Numbered from the stretch's first letter, positions 8,493-17,430 are shown. The stretch: DNA of 64,000 nt from Turneriella parva DSM 21527 (GCF_000266885.1 NC_018020.1:3596001-3660000), one strand, 5' to 3'. The notes: generated by a model not told the origin, from the letters alone. Made by a program: numbers and translations.

Positions 8493-9017
8493 ATGCGGCG
8501 ACAAATTTCATATTCCATCAAAGCAGCCATTGCTCAGGAGAAGAATGTTCATATGCGATACAGCTCAAAAACCGTAATACCGAGAAGTGACAGCAAGGAC
8601 TTGAACGCCCTTCAGCAGAAAATTATCAGTAATTTGGCTGCCGAAGGTGTCACGAACCCCATTATCTTGCCCTCGCACAGGATATCTTTTCGGGGTGGTA
8701 TTTATTTTACCGTCATACCAAGAAACAGCATTTTCCGGGGCATCGGGCGTGTTGATATCGATCTCCGTGAAGAATCAGATTCATTTGTCATAGATTACAA
8801 ACTCAATTTTACCAATATCTTATCCTTTGGGGCCATATTGAGTATACCACCGTGGCTTATTTGGTTCAATTCAGATTTCTCTTTTGCCATACCGATAGTC
8901 TCAGGCAAGAACATCATGGCTATTATAATGACCGTATCGCCAATTTACATAACCACAATGCTCATAACGAGCAGTATCCGAAGTTGCCGCAAGTTCTTCA
9001 AGGCCTTATCTGTCTGA
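8493..9017 (+). CDS. Hypothetical membrane protein, cassette C3
   Basis: About 174 residues from the ATG immediately after the cassette core; a second ATG at 8553 is possible. Residues about 115-165 contain two hydrophobic segments (FGAILSIPPWLIWF and IMAIIMTVSPIYITTMLI); the N-terminal part looks like a soluble beta-rich domain. No family recognised. A compact cassette whose end arm (GCCGCACTTC before R'') pairs with its own start. Confidence 0.6.
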   Translation: MRRQISYSIKAAIAQEKNVHMRYSSKTVIPRSDSKDLNALQQKIISNLAAEGVTNPIILPSHRISFRGGIYFTVIPRNSIFRGIGRVDIDLREESDSFVIDYKLNFTNILSFGAILSIPPWLIWFNSDFSFAIPIVSGKNIMAIIMTVSPIYITTMLITSSIRSCRKFFKALSV

Positions 9018-9029
9018 ACGCCGCACTTC

Positions 9030-9245
9030 AGACAACAAAATTTACCTGCTGCGCTCGCTGCGGTGCCGTAGCTCCTCGCGTGCTCGGCCGCTCCGCCACG
9101 AAGATCGCGGACAAAGCGCAAGCGGGACGCTTGTTTTGCGCTTTGCCGCGAGTGGCTCCGGGCACATTTGGTGACACAAGACGGCTTTTCTGATTGAAAT
9201 AATGACACAAGTGTCACCAAACGTCAGGTAAATTCCGCGTTGTCT
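9030..9245 (+). other. attC4
   Basis: R'' AGACAAC, R' GTTGTCT (9239), 216 bp; closes C3. Confidence 0.93.
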
Positions 9246-9246
9246 G

Positions 9247-9570
9247 TCATGTTCTGCTGGTATAATCTCGTTCCGTTAGGACAGTTCTAATTGATCTTGG
9301 GTCACGCTTCGCGTGTATAAAGGCAATCAACTGCGTGTTTGACGGACGTTCGATATAATACAAGATAAAAGGGAACCGGGTAAGAACAATTTTCCGTGCT
9401 CCGCGATGGCACACCGGCCCAATTTCTGGATTAGAAATAAGACTTTCTAGGGTTCTGTCAATGGCATCCAGAAATCTCATTCCTAATTCTTGGCTTATTT
9501 TTTCATAAGTTTCGTAAGCAACCGCAATTTCGTCGACACATTCACCAACAATATCAATGGGCTTTGGCAT
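9247..9570 (-). CDS. RelE/ParE-family toxin, cassette C4
   Basis: 107 residues with the ParE-type pattern: an N-terminal helix pair, then RKIVLTRFPFILYYIERPSN and FIHAKRDPRSI, the beta hairpin and basic tail of the RelE/ParE fold. It is read opposite to the cassette and its stop lies 2 bases from the attC4 core. It overlaps the antitoxin gene by 17 bp, the usual coupling. The target (ribosome or gyrase) cannot be assigned. Confidence 0.8.
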   Translation of the reverse strand: MPKPIDIVGECVDEIAVAYETYEKISQELGMRFLDAIDRTLESLISNPEIGPVCHRGARKIVLTRFPFILYYIERPSNTQLIAFIHAKRDPRSIRTVLTERDYTSRT

Positions 9571-9784
9571 TCAGTAGCTTCGATTTGAGTGTTTTCCAGT
9601 CGGTGAATATCGCTTGCCCGGCCTCAATCTTATCCAACCGTTCATCTAAAATAAGTTGGTGTTCAGCCGGAATTGGCGAATTCATTACTTTTTGTTGCAA
9701 ATCAAACCAAATATCATCGAGAATAGCTGCTTCCGTGCTCAAATCTTGACTTTTTATCATTGCAATTGCCTGTTCGATCCCCAT
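9554..9784 (-). CDS. Addiction-module antitoxin, cassette C4
   Basis: 76 residues resembling the putative addiction module component family: a helical segment, then LDERLDKIEAG and a C-terminal WKTLKSKLL tail that would wrap the toxin. First gene of the reversed pair. Promoter expected right of 9784 inside the cassette. Confidence 0.75.
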   Translation of the reverse strand: MGIEQAIAMIKSQDLSTEAAILDDIWFDLQQKVMNSPIPAEHQLILDERLDKIEAGQAIFTDWKTLKSKLLNAKAH

Positions 9785-9913
9785 AGGCTATCGTCACACA
9801 GGCCGCAGGGCTGAAAAGCCATATTCATTTACAGATCGTTGCTGGGCTATCAAATGACAAATTGCAACATCTGTATAGTGAAATCAAGGTATTGGCCGTT
9901 GGCAGAACACGAC

Positions 9914-10127
9914 AGACAACAAAATTTACCTGCTGCGCTCCCTGCGGTGCCGTAGCTCCTCGGGTGCTCGGCCCTACGCGCCATAGATGCCTTCGTCGCA
10001 CAAGCGTGACGTTTGTTTGGTGCTCCTCAGGCAGGCGCTTCGGGCACATTTGGTGACGCAAATAGGCTTTACAGGCTGAAATAATGACACATGCGTCACC
10101 AAACGTCAGGTAAATTCCGCGTTGTCT
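9914..10127 (+). other. attC5
   Basis: R'' AGACAAC, R' GTTGTCT (10121), 214 bp; closes C4, whose two ends pair over 18 of 19 bases. Confidence 0.94.
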
Positions 10128-10149
10128 GACATAGTTGCGCTTTATATCT

Positions 10150-10169
10150 CGCCGCCCTCCGTGGCGGCG
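10150..10169 (+). repeat. NTCCNT-loop hairpin, start side of C5
   Basis: 7-bp stem CGCCGCC/GGCGGCG, loop CTCCGT. Confidence 0.7.
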
Positions 10170-10245
10170 CAACATAAGTAGCGGCATTAGGCAAATACCG
10201 CAAAAGTGTTGCCGAAATGCCTTGATCTTGGTAACATATACAAGC

Positions 10246-10473
10246 ATGCAAGGCATTAGTGAATTGATTCAGGAGGCCTCTTCCCTACCAATAGAAGCTA
10301 GGGCAAAGATCGTAGATTCTCTGCTGAGAACTCTAAACCAACCGAATCCTGAGATTGAAGCCCAATGGACAGCTGTCGCCAAGAGGCGTTTAGCAGAGCT
10401 AAAGTCTGGCAGGGTGAAACCAATACCTGGCGACCAAGTTTTCGCGAAAATTCATAAGCGGTTTGCCGATTGA
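10246..10473 (+). CDS. Addiction-module antitoxin, cassette C5
   Basis: 75 residues from ATG 10246 (MQGISELIQEASSLPIEAR, then RTLNQPNPEIEAQW and a basic tail), the putative addiction module component family. The frame is open upstream into the hairpin but that part is non-conserved. The stop overlaps the toxin start. Confidence 0.75.
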   Translation: MQGISELIQEASSLPIEARAKIVDSLLRTLNQPNPEIEAQWTAVAKRRLAELKSGRVKPIPGDQVFAKIHKRFAD

Positions 10474-10766
10474 CGTATTCATTTCATCCTGAGGCTGAAG
10501 CCGAATTTAATCACGCTATTGATTACTACGAAGAACGCGAGATTGGCTTAGGTTATGATTTTGCAATAGAAGTTCATGACTCTATACAAAATATATTAAA
10601 ATTCCCAGAGGCTTGGAACCCATTAGGAGACGGCATTCGATCTTGCTTAACGAACCGATTTCCTTATGGGGTGATATATTCAAAGGTAGATGAAGAAATT
10701 TTCATTCTGGCAATTATGCACTGCCACCGGGAACCGGATTATTGGCGCAAGAGACTCGAAGAATAA
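10470..10766 (+). CDS. RelE/ParE-family toxin, cassette C5
   Basis: 98 residues: AEFNHAIDYYEEREIGLG, then NRFPYGVIYSKVDEEIFILAIMHCHREP, the ParE/RelE pattern. The start is TTG at 10470, overlapping the antitoxin stop; no ATG fits. Translation is therefore coupled. Confidence 0.8.
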   Translation: MTYSFHPEAEAEFNHAIDYYEEREIGLGYDFAIEVHDSIQNILKFPEAWNPLGDGIRSCLTNRFPYGVIYSKVDEEIFILAIMHCHREPDYWRKRLEE

Positions 10767-10808
10767 GGCCCTTTATTTAAGCATTTTCCGCATAAGACTC
10801 TTTCAATC

Positions 10809-10830
10809 GCCCCGCCATCCTTGGCGGGGC
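10809..10830 (+). repeat. NTCCNT-loop hairpin, end side of C5
   Basis: 8-bp stem GCCCCGCC/GGCGGGGC, loop ATCCTT. Confidence 0.7.
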
Positions 10831-10849
10831 TTACAAGCGCAACTACGTC

Positions 10850-11067
10850 AGAGAACAAATTTTACGCGCTGCGCCGCGACCGCCTTCGGCTGGGTCGCGT
10901 GCTCGGGTCTCCGCGGCAGAAGATCGCGGATGACGCGCACACCGAGAGGTGTGTTTTCGCGCGCCACCGCGAGCCGCTACGACCACATTTTTTGACGCTA
11001 ATCGGCTTTACAGATTGAATAATTGACACAAGCGTCAAAAAACGTCAGCGTAAAATCCACGTTCTAT
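10850..11067 (+). other. attC6
   Basis: R'' AGAGAAC, R' GTTCTAT (11061), 218 bp; closes C5 with one core mismatch to its start (GTTGTCT). Confidence 0.92.
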
Positions 11068-11090
11068 GACATTGGCGCGGCACTCTTATC

Positions 11091-11110
11091 CGCCCGCATC
11101 CGTGCGGGCG
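11091..11110 (+). repeat. NTCCNT-loop hairpin, start side of C6
   Basis: 7-bp stem CGCCCGC/GCGGGCG, loop ATCCGT. Confidence 0.7.
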
Positions 11111-11124
11111 ATGTTGCGGCATTG

Positions 11125-12081
11125 TTATTTTGATTTAAAGACGATATTCTTAGCACAATCAAAACGAAATTCAGCATTAACCTCTGGTTTCGTCAAACGA
11201 CCTCTAAGACGAAAGGCTTCGCACTTTTTTGCAATAAGTTTATATTCGCCAATTTCCGAGAAATGTTGATCAAATACTGTTTTAAGAACAATGGTTGGCT
11301 CACCGACCATTACTTTCACACGCGTGTTACCACAACATCCGTATTCTGTTATCACATCCGGCAATTCGTCATTGTTCAGATCTGATAAGAAAGATTTACC
11401 CCAGCCATAAACACCTTCGTAGAATTGCCAAGAATTATCCTTGAGAATCCAGATATCCGAGTTTTCAGTGAAGGTAGCATAATCAAGGGCCGTACTCGTT
11501 CTTTTTACCAAAGCTACATTACCGCGCCGGTCTTGAATCTTCAGGTCTGCTCGAATATTCTTAATAATCTCTCTTTGCCGTTTCCGATCCGGCTGTTCCA
11601 AGTAATTACCCTCTCTATCTCGCCACCATTTTCTATAGTACCAGGCAGCATTGAGCAATAAATCTTCGTCATTTGAGCCACAAATGATTTTTAAGGTCCA
11701 ATTAGGCGCCTTGTATTGAGCGCTTTCGTAACTCTTTGTTTGAATACAGACCTTTGCAGTTTCTTGAGCCGCCAGGAACGGCTCAAAAACCCAGCCTTCT
11801 ATAGAATTATATGAGACTTTTGCCCATTTTCCTGAAATTCCTTCGACTTCCGTAATCGCATCTGAATATTGTAGTATTTGCACGAATTCATTCTCCGCTG
11901 CCCAGCCGAGCTTCGCAGAATCTCGAGCAGGCTTTTCTCTAATATTCAAGCCGCCTAAGGCAAAAACGCCTCGAAAAATTTCCTTGGGCTTCGCGTTGCC
12001 CCGTTGCTCCGTCTGGCAGCAAATATTGACGAAGAGAAATGCTGCTAGTAAGACTGGCCGAGATAAGCTGAAGCATTGCAT
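11125..12081 (-). CDS. SH3-like exported protein, cassette C6
   Basis: 318 residues from ATG 12081. A signal peptide with a possible lipobox (LAAFLFVNICC) is followed by a bacterial SH3-like repeat, GGLNIREKPARDSAKLGW to KVSYNSIEGWVFEPFLA, then a C-terminal domain with KIICGSNDEDLLLNAAWYYR and EYGCCGNTRVKVMVGEP. The C-terminal domain is shared with the C46 protein, so the two are paralogues. The gene is reversed and the cassette has a hairpin at each end. The SH3 part may bind cell wall; the function is unknown. Confidence 0.7.
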   Translation of the reverse strand: MQCFSLSRPVLLAAFLFVNICCQTEQRGNAKPKEIFRGVFALGGLNIREKPARDSAKLGWAAENEFVQILQYSDAITEVEGISGKWAKVSYNSIEGWVFEPFLAAQETAKVCIQTKSYESAQYKAPNWTLKIICGSNDEDLLLNAAWYYRKWWRDREGNYLEQPDRKRQREIIKNIRADLKIQDRRGNVALVKRTSTALDYATFTENSDIWILKDNSWQFYEGVYGWGKSFLSDLNNDELPDVITEYGCCGNTRVKVMVGEPTIVLKTVFDQHFSEIGEYKLIAKKCEAFRLRGRLTKPEVNAEFRFDCAKNIVFKSK

Positions 12082-12145
12082 AAGGGTTAAGAAACTGCGT
12101 CCGAAAGCGCGCGTAAATTCAAAAATCTTCCGAAATGGGTCGCTC

Positions 12146-12159
12146 GGCCCTCCATGGCC
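12146..12159 (+). repeat. NTCCNT-loop hairpin, end side of C6
   Basis: 4-bp stem GGCC/GGCC, loop CTCCAT. Confidence 0.5.
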
Positions 12160-12183
12160 TCGCTTGCATGCCGCGCCAACGTC

Positions 12184-12406
12184 ATAGAACAAGATTTACG
12201 AGCTGCGCTCCCTGCGGTGCCGTAGCTCCTCGGGTGCTCGGCCTCACCCACAAAGAAGCGTTGACGCCGCACGCACGTGACGTGCATTCGGTGCGGCGCA
12301 ACGCTGTGGGTTCGGCAAATTGATGGTGCTTGGTATGCGGCTTTCCTAATAAGCCAGCTTGTATTGTGCGACGCACCATCAACTTCTCGTAAATCCAACG
12401 TTAGCT
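12184..12406 (+). other. attC7
   Basis: R'' ATAGAAC, R' GTTAGCT (12400), 223 bp; closes C6. Its interior is the same variant as attC2, attC46 and attC52. Confidence 0.93.
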
Positions 12407-12434
12407 GCAATTGCCGGTTGGTAAAATTCTATCT

Positions 12435-12452
12435 CCCGGCATCCATGCCGGG
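12435..12452 (+). repeat. NTCCNT-loop hairpin, start side of C7
   Basis: 6-bp stem CCCGGC/GCCGGG, loop ATCCAT. Confidence 0.65.
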
Positions 12453-12546
12453 TTTTCAAGCTATTGGCACGGCAAATATTGAGCAAACATCACCGTTGCA
12501 TTCTTGCTGGCAATAAAGGTTTACAGCGCAAGATATTTCGGGAAAT

Positions 12547-12765
12547 ATGGGCCGGCGGTATCTCATGAGCTTGGCAGAATTAGCATACCAAGAATTGCAA
12601 AGGCTGCCTCAGCCAATCGTCCAGGAAGTAATTGATTTTATTGGGTATTTAGAGAAAAAACACGGGATTGATGATGCCAACTTGATGCTGGCGCAGTCAG
12701 AATCCCTTTCAAGTACATGGGAAAATGACGAGGACGATGCCTGGAATGACTTTAAGCCCGTTTGA
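12547..12765 (+). CDS. Antitoxin of a MazF-type module, cassette C7
   Basis: 72 residues (66 if the ATG at 12565 is used): LAELAYQELQRLPQPIVQEVIDFIGYLEK is the helical core of small DUF2281-like antitoxins, followed by an acidic tail ENDEDDAWNDF. It overlaps the toxin gene by 20 bp. Confidence 0.7.
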   Translation: MGRRYLMSLAELAYQELQRLPQPIVQEVIDFIGYLEKKHGIDDANLMLAQSESLSSTWENDEDDAWNDFKPV

Positions 12766-13078
12766 GCTAATCACAATCAACTTTCCTTTTTCTGATCTAA
12801 CCCGGTCTAAACAACGACCGGTAGTGGTTATTGCGTCACCTGACCGAAATGGCGATTTCATTTGCTTATCCGTCACCTCGAATCAGGGACATCCCGATTC
12901 AATACGAATTGAGCAGGCAGACCTAAAGAGTGGCACCCTGCCGAGAACGAGCTTTGCCCGATTTGATAAAATATATACATTGCACTCCTCGCTCATTCGC
13001 CATAGAGTCGGAGCCCTGTCTGAGGCAAAATCTCAAGAGATCAAAGCAGCATACTGCAATAAACTTGGGTGCAAATAA
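12746..13078 (+). CDS. MazF/PemK-family toxin, cassette C7
   Basis: 110 residues from ATG 12746. The sequence INFPFSDLTRSKQRPVVVIAS is the characteristic MazF/PemK start, with KSGTLPRTSFARFDKIYTLH as the second conserved block. Such proteins are mostly sequence-specific mRNA endonucleases. It forms the second gene of the pair. Confidence 0.88.
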   Translation: MTLSPFELITINFPFSDLTRSKQRPVVVIASPDRNGDFICLSVTSNQGHPDSIRIEQADLKSGTLPRTSFARFDKIYTLHSSLIRHRVGALSEAKSQEIKAAYCNKLGCK

Positions 13079-13086
13079 TTCGCCTC

Positions 13087-13100
13087 GACCATCCGTGGTC
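13087..13100 (+). repeat. NTCCNT-loop hairpin, end side of C7
   Basis: 4-bp stem GACC/GGTC, loop ATCCGT, 24 bases before R''. Confidence 0.55.
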
Positions 13101-13123
13101 TCGGCTATCGAACCGGCAACAGC

Positions 13124-13317
13124 AGCTAACAAAATTTACACGCTGCGCCCCGGTTCGCTTCGCTGCCACCGGGTGCTCGGCCCTACGCGCCGAAGATGCC
13201 CTGCGCCCGGCACACCGTGAGGTGTATTTTGCCGGGCTCGGGCAGGCGCTTCGGGCAGATTTTGGCTTGCCGTGAAGACACGACAAGCCAAAACCTCGTG
13301 TAAATTCAACGTTGTGT
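13124..13317 (+). other. attC8
   Basis: R'' AGCTAAC, R' GTTGTGT (13311), 194 bp; closes C7. Confidence 0.93.
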
Positions 13318-13349
13318 GCCATAGCTTTAGAATAAAGGAGTCTATCCAA

Positions 13350-13928
13350 ATGAAAACAATCCCTTTAATAGCCGCTATCCTACTTGGGGCAACTACGATC
13401 AATCCTCAGCCAATTAATCCTACTCCCTGGGCATATGGAACGAAAGGTATGACCGAAATATCAGGCAATTTCTCTGGTTGGTACGAAAAAGCCTATTCCA
13501 GCAAATCAGTTACAGCCCTACTATATCCTGAACTGGGCTATTTCTTTCTTGAAAGATGGTATGTGTCCACTGGTTCTGCATTCGAATACTTTTATACGAA
13601 GTATGACAATAATCCTTTTGAAATCTCAAACATGAATTTTCGACCGAATCTTGGTCTCGGCCGAGTGTTTTCCATTTCCAGTACAATATACCTGAACTTG
13701 CATAGTTCTGTAGGTAGCGAATATGTTTATTGTTTCTTCCCGCACTGCTCGTCAGGTTGGCGCAATGGTCTTAGAATCAACTTTAGTCCAACAATTAAGT
13801 TTGTACTGAAAGAATCAGTTCTTTTAAATTTAACTTGGGTATTGCGCGGCCACCTTGATTGGACAACAGGTAATTTTTTCGATTATTTCCGCACAATGGT
13901 CACGCTTGGCTTTTCATATGCTTTTTAA
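13350..13928 (+). CDS. Putative outer-membrane beta-barrel protein, cassette C8
   Basis: 192 residues. A signal peptide (MKTIPLIAAILLGATTI) precedes a sequence of alternating aromatic/polar strands and ends in a strand with C-terminal Phe (TLGFSYAF), the usual last strand of an outer-membrane barrel. Family not recognised. A good ribosome site (AAAGGAG, 13334-13340) fixes the ATG at 13350. Confidence 0.65.
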   Translation: MKTIPLIAAILLGATTINPQPINPTPWAYGTKGMTEISGNFSGWYEKAYSSKSVTALLYPELGYFFLERWYVSTGSAFEYFYTKYDNNPFEISNMNFRPNLGLGRVFSISSTIYLNLHSSVGSEYVYCFFPHCSSGWRNGLRINFSPTIKFVLKESVLLNLTWVLRGHLDWTTGNFFDYFRTMVTLGFSYAF

Positions 13929-13945
13929 CCCTGAAAAGCTACGGC

Positions 13946-14170
13946 ACACAACAAGATTTACCTGCTGCGCTCGCTGCGGTGCCGTAGCTCCTCGCGTGCT
14001 CGGCCTCCGGTGGCCTGAAATGCGTTGACGCCCGCGCTCTGTCGAGCTTAATTGGCGGGCGCAACGCAGCCACCTACGGCACATCGATGGCGCGCCAAGA
14101 GCGGCTTCTGTAAGAAGACTGTATTCATTGTGCGGCGCACCATCGACGTCAGGTAAATCCAACGTTCTAA
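13946..14170 (+). other. attC9
   Basis: R'' ACACAAC, R' GTTCTAA (14164), 225 bp; closes C8. Confidence 0.93.
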
Positions 14171-14716
14171 GCCATTGCCTAGCGTCGCGAAGAATGGCAT
14201 TATCACTAAGAGCCGATCATCATTGCTAGCGCTTCCCAGGCTTGAAGGCTGGTTGTGTAACGACTGCTACAGATGAAGATCGCGACGCTCCGCGATCGCT
14301 GCAGAATTTCACCCCGGCGCATTCGCAAAACCCGCTAAGAGTTTTCGGCGCGATGGATCAGGTTTCGTCTCGCACTGCGTTCGCGAGTTTTGGTTTATTC
14401 GTACGCGGCGGGAATTAGCGAGAGCTCGCGAACTCCGCTTCGTGCAGACCTCGCGCTGCTCGTCGGGTAAAGCGCGGGTTTTGCGAACACGCCACACCCT
14501 GCTCTCTAGCGATCGCTTGACGGCAACGGCTTAGAACACATTTTACAAGCTGCGCCGCCAATCGCCTCGCGATTGGCGTGCTCGGTCTCGGCGACGAAGA
14601 TGCGTCGACGCCTGCGCTCTGTCGAGCTTAGTTGGCAGGCGCACCGCAGTCGCCTTCGACACAATTTGGGTTGCGCCGAAGACGACGCACCCCAAATCGT
14701 CTTGTAAAATTGCACG
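14165..14716 (+). repeat. Type B gene-less cassette C9 (copy B1)
   Basis: 552 bp including its attC. The most divergent of seven type B copies: its core is GTTCTAAGCC instead of GTTCTATGTC and its attC is of the type A kind. The body carries the repeated inverted motif GATCGCGACGCTCCGCGATC. I see no supported gene. Confidence 0.8.
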
Positions 14717-14722
14717 TTAGGC
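14531..14722 (+). other. attC10
   Basis: R'' TTAGAAC, R' GTTAGGC (14716), 192 bp; closes C9. Confidence 0.92.
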
Positions 14723-14725
14723 GAC

Positions 14726-15585
14726 AAAACGAAGATTATGCTTCTGCCCATACATCATCCAGATTCAACATTTGCGCGAAGTATGAGGGCAAAACATATT
14801 TTCTGAGCACGATACTTTTTTCGAGTCGCGGCGATGTGTATCTTTCCTTTCCTGATATGTCCTATATAAAGGGTTTTTATGGCTACTATAACATGCCGGG
14901 CAACGGTCAAAGACGACACGACGTAAGTCTATTCCAGAAAGAAAATACATTCATAACAGATCATGATATTAAATTCTCTTGGCATCCGGATGGTGAGTGT
15001 CATTTTTCGCAAGACGGCAAAATCATTACGACCGTTAGGAAGCAGGTATCCACCCCTGAGAATTATTTTGGACATCTGTTTACCTGGACAGCCTTTAATC
15101 TTAAGGACTTCAGCCAGACAGAAAATTTAAAGTATCTAAGCCGAACGTCCAAGAGGCAAAAGACACTCAACTGTAATTTGAATCTTGGTACAACTCATGG
15201 CATCAACATGGTCGGTCATTGGTATGATAAAGATCGCTATTATGCGGCAATGAAACAAAATTTTGCTAATGGCATAGTTGGCCCCACTCTGACTGAAAAA
15301 AGAGAAGAGGAAAATGGCCACACTCGTGATATTGGCCACTTTCTATTATCACAGCCTGCGACATCGCCGTTTCATTCAAAATTGCTCGATCTCGTGGTTT
15401 ATGAACGTACTGATGCGACTCAAAGCAGTTTTAATGACTATTTTTTCTTCGGGGGATTCGACAAGCCTGAGATTGCGCTGAATCCCAATAAACCTACCTC
15501 AGCACTCTATTTTTTCTATACAAACAACCCTGACTCTGACATCGATCAATTATCAAAAAGATTAGATTCGCGAGACCTACAATAA
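14726..15585 (+). CDS. Hypothetical protein of unresolved start, cassette C10
   Basis: About 285 codons stay open from just inside the cassette to the stop at 15585, but no ATG occurs near the 5' end; the first in-frame ATG (14855) would remove about 40 residues that look like real protein. A 22-codon ATG frame at 14738 ends within the gene. Either a non-ATG start is used or a frameshift lies near 14800. The product is soluble, rich in Phe/Tyr, with no recognised domain. Confidence 0.55.
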
Positions 15586-15600
15586 CCGGTTCGTTTCGTC

Positions 15601-15816
15601 GCCTAACAAAATTTACCTGCTGCGCTCGCTGCGGTGCCGTGGCTCCTCGCGTGCTCGGCCCTACGCGCCAAAAGATCGCGGACAAAGCACAAGCGGGACG
15701 CTTGTTTTGTGCTTTGCCGCGAGGCGCTCCGGGCAGATTGAGTGACGCAAAATGGCTTTACAGAGGACAAAGTTGAACGAAGCGTCACTCAACCTCAGGT
15801 AAATTCCACGTTGTCG
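15601..15816 (+). other. attC11
   Basis: R'' GCCTAAC, R' GTTGTCG (15810), 216 bp; closes C10. Confidence 0.93.
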
Positions 15817-15839
15817 GCCATAATTGCGGCTTGTTCCAC

Positions 15840-15857
15840 GCTCGCATCCATGCGAGC
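15840..15857 (+). repeat. NTCCNT-loop hairpin, start side of C11
   Basis: 6-bp stem GCTCGC/GCGAGC, loop ATCCAT. Confidence 0.65.
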
Positions 15858-15921
15858 CCTTCTGGCCGATTGAGGGTATTTTTGCATTACCCTGCGATTA
15901 TAGTATTTCACCTGGTTAATC

Positions 15922-16395
15922 ATGCAACCCATTTTGATAGAGGTGGACATTTCTGCTCCTGTCGAAAAAATATGGGCATTTCTAACGCAGCCTGCATTGA
16001 TGCAAAAATGGATGTCACCACCGAAAGCAGAAATCACGGTGCAGACCGATTGGCAAATTGGCAATGAAATAATCATTTCGGTGTTCCATGACCACTATTT
16101 TCAAAACAAGGGTCAGGTTATTGCCTTCAACCCTCCTCGGTTATTGGAATATTCGCATTTGAGTTCTCTTTCGAACTTGCCGGCGGAGTCCGAAAATTTC
16201 ACGTACCTCCGGTTTGTAATTGAAGGCGCAAGGAATGGCGGCAGGTTAGCACTAAAGATCAGTAACTTTCCGACGGAATCTGTTTACCAACATATGCAAT
16301 TCTATTGGCGCGGAGCGATTCAGATACTAAAGTCACATATAGAGATTTCAAGGCAAGCTTCATATCCTGAAAAGGAACGTAGAAAACCATTTTGA
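15922..16395 (+). CDS. SRPBCC/START-like domain protein, cassette C11
   Basis: 157 residues. IEVDISAPVEKIWAFLTQPALMQKWM is the hallmark N-terminal segment of AHSA1/SRPBCC ligand-binding proteins; the C-terminal helix (VYQHMQFYWRGAIQILKSHI) also fits. Probably binds a small hydrophobic ligand. Single gene in a hairpin-bounded cassette. Confidence 0.8.
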   Translation: MQPILIEVDISAPVEKIWAFLTQPALMQKWMSPPKAEITVQTDWQIGNEIIISVFHDHYFQNKGQVIAFNPPRLLEYSHLSSLSNLPAESENFTYLRFVIEGARNGGRLALKISNFPTESVYQHMQFYWRGAIQILKSHIEISRQASYPEKERRKPF

Positions 16396-16400
16396 AAAGG

Positions 16401-16426
16401 CCCCTCAGCCCTCCGTGGCTGAGGGG
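16401..16426 (+). repeat. NTCCNT-loop hairpin, end side of C11
   Basis: 10-bp perfect stem CCCCTCAGCC/GGCTGAGGGG, loop CTCCGT. Confidence 0.8.
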
Positions 16427-16441
16427 CCGCGCAATTACGGC

Positions 16442-16634
16442 CGACAACAAATTTTACAAGCTGCGCTCCCTGCGGTGCCGTAGCTCCTCGGGTGCTCGGC
16501 CTTACGCGGCAAAGATCGCTGCGCCCGCCGCCCTTTGGGGCTGCATTAGGCGGGCTCGCGAGCCGCTTCAGGCACATTTTGACTTGAAGCGAAGACGCTC
16601 CAAGTCAAAACGTCTTGTAAAATCCGCGTTGTCT
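16442..16634 (+). other. attC12
   Basis: R'' CGACAAC, R' GTTGTCT (16628), 193 bp; closes C11. Confidence 0.93.
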
Positions 16635-16662
16635 GAAATTTCGCTTAATTTGCTTTGTACTT

Positions 16663-16680
16663 TCGGCCATCCATGGCCGA
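16663..16680 (+). repeat. NTCCNT-loop hairpin, start side of C12
   Basis: 6-bp stem TCGGCC/GGCCGA, loop ATCCAT. Confidence 0.65.
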
Positions 16681-16737
16681 TTCGAAACCTCTCTGAATAT
16701 CTTGCCAAGTTATGGTGAAAATTGTATCTTACCGTTA

Positions 16738-16752
16738 GTAAGAAATTCTTAC
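16738..16752 (+). promoter_or_regulatory. Palindromic operator before the antitoxin gene, C12
   Basis: GTAAGAAATTCTTAC is a perfect 15-bp palindrome 11 bp before the antitoxin ATG, where self-repression by an AbrB-type antitoxin is expected. An identical site lies at 59047-59061. Confidence 0.6.
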
Positions 16753-16762
16753 AAGGGGTGAT

Positions 16763-17032
16763 ATGGAAACTATTGAAATCACGAGCGTCTCCTCTAAAGG
16801 GCAGGTAGTAATCCCCAAGAGTATTAGGTCTCAATTATCTATCGGCGAGGGTACAAAATTCATTGTGATAGCAGACGGCAGCAATCTGTTGCTCAAAAAG
16901 ATAAATGAACCAGACAAGGCCGAGTTTGATGCCCTTATTCGCCGCACCCGAGAAGTTATGAAAAACCGCAAAGTGACGCCTAAGGATTTACAAAAGGCTA
17001 TCAAAGCCTCACGCGCTAAACGCGCTCGATGA
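16763..17032 (+). CDS. AbrB/VapB-type antitoxin, cassette C12
   Basis: 89 residues. SSKGQVVIPKSIRSQLSIGEGTKF is the SpoVT/AbrB swapped-hairpin DNA-binding domain; the basic C-terminal half binds the toxin. It overlaps the toxin start (ATGA at 17029) and is preceded by a perfect palindrome. The same module is in C55. Confidence 0.88.
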   Translation: METIEITSVSSKGQVVIPKSIRSQLSIGEGTKFIVIADGSNLLLKKINEPDKAEFDALIRRTREVMKNRKVTPKDLQKAIKASRAKRAR

Positions 17033-17427
17033 AAGTCATTATTGATACAAACGTCTTTGTCGCCGGTATTATTTGGTCTGGGAAACCGGCTCAGATAGTA
17101 TCGAAGTGGCTTAGTGGAGAATTTGAACTCGTACTGTCCGCAGAGCTACTTGCTGAATACGTTGAGGTAATTGAGCGACTTTCCAAAAACTCCGAATTGG
17201 CCTCTCATTGGCAGGAGACTTTGATCAAGAGAGCAACATTTGTTGCAGTTACGCAAACAGTCGATGTTTGCCGCGACCCCAATGACAACTTTATCTTGGC
17301 CTTAGGGTTGGCGTCAAGCGCCGATTATCTAATATCTGGGGATAAGGATATTTTATCCATTTCCGATTTTCCTATTAAAATCGTATCTCCGGCAACCTTC
17401 CTATTAGAGTTTTTCCGAGGACATTAG
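17029..17427 (+). CDS. PIN-domain (VapC-type) toxin, cassette C12
   Basis: 132 residues. KVIIDTNVFVAGIIWSGKP gives the first catalytic Asp; CRDPNDNFILALGLASSADYLISGDKDIL gives the second and third acidic clusters of PIN ribonucleases. It belongs to the COG1569-like PIN group. Translation is coupled to the antitoxin. Confidence 0.88.
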   Translation: MKVIIDTNVFVAGIIWSGKPAQIVSKWLSGEFELVLSAELLAEYVEVIERLSKNSELASHWQETLIKRATFVAVTQTVDVCRDPNDNFILALGLASSADYLISGDKDILSISDFPIKIVSPATFLLEFFRGH

Positions 17428-17430
17428 TTT

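Noticed and set aside
16401-16426. NTCCNT hairpins as intrinsic terminators
   Set aside because: No T tract follows; they occur at the cassette start as often as the end, and their orientation follows attC and not the gene.
17029-17427. An integron integrase among the cassette genes
   Set aside because: No encoded protein shows the tyrosine-recombinase R...HxxR...Y signature; the only DDE or other recombinases are the two IS transposases.
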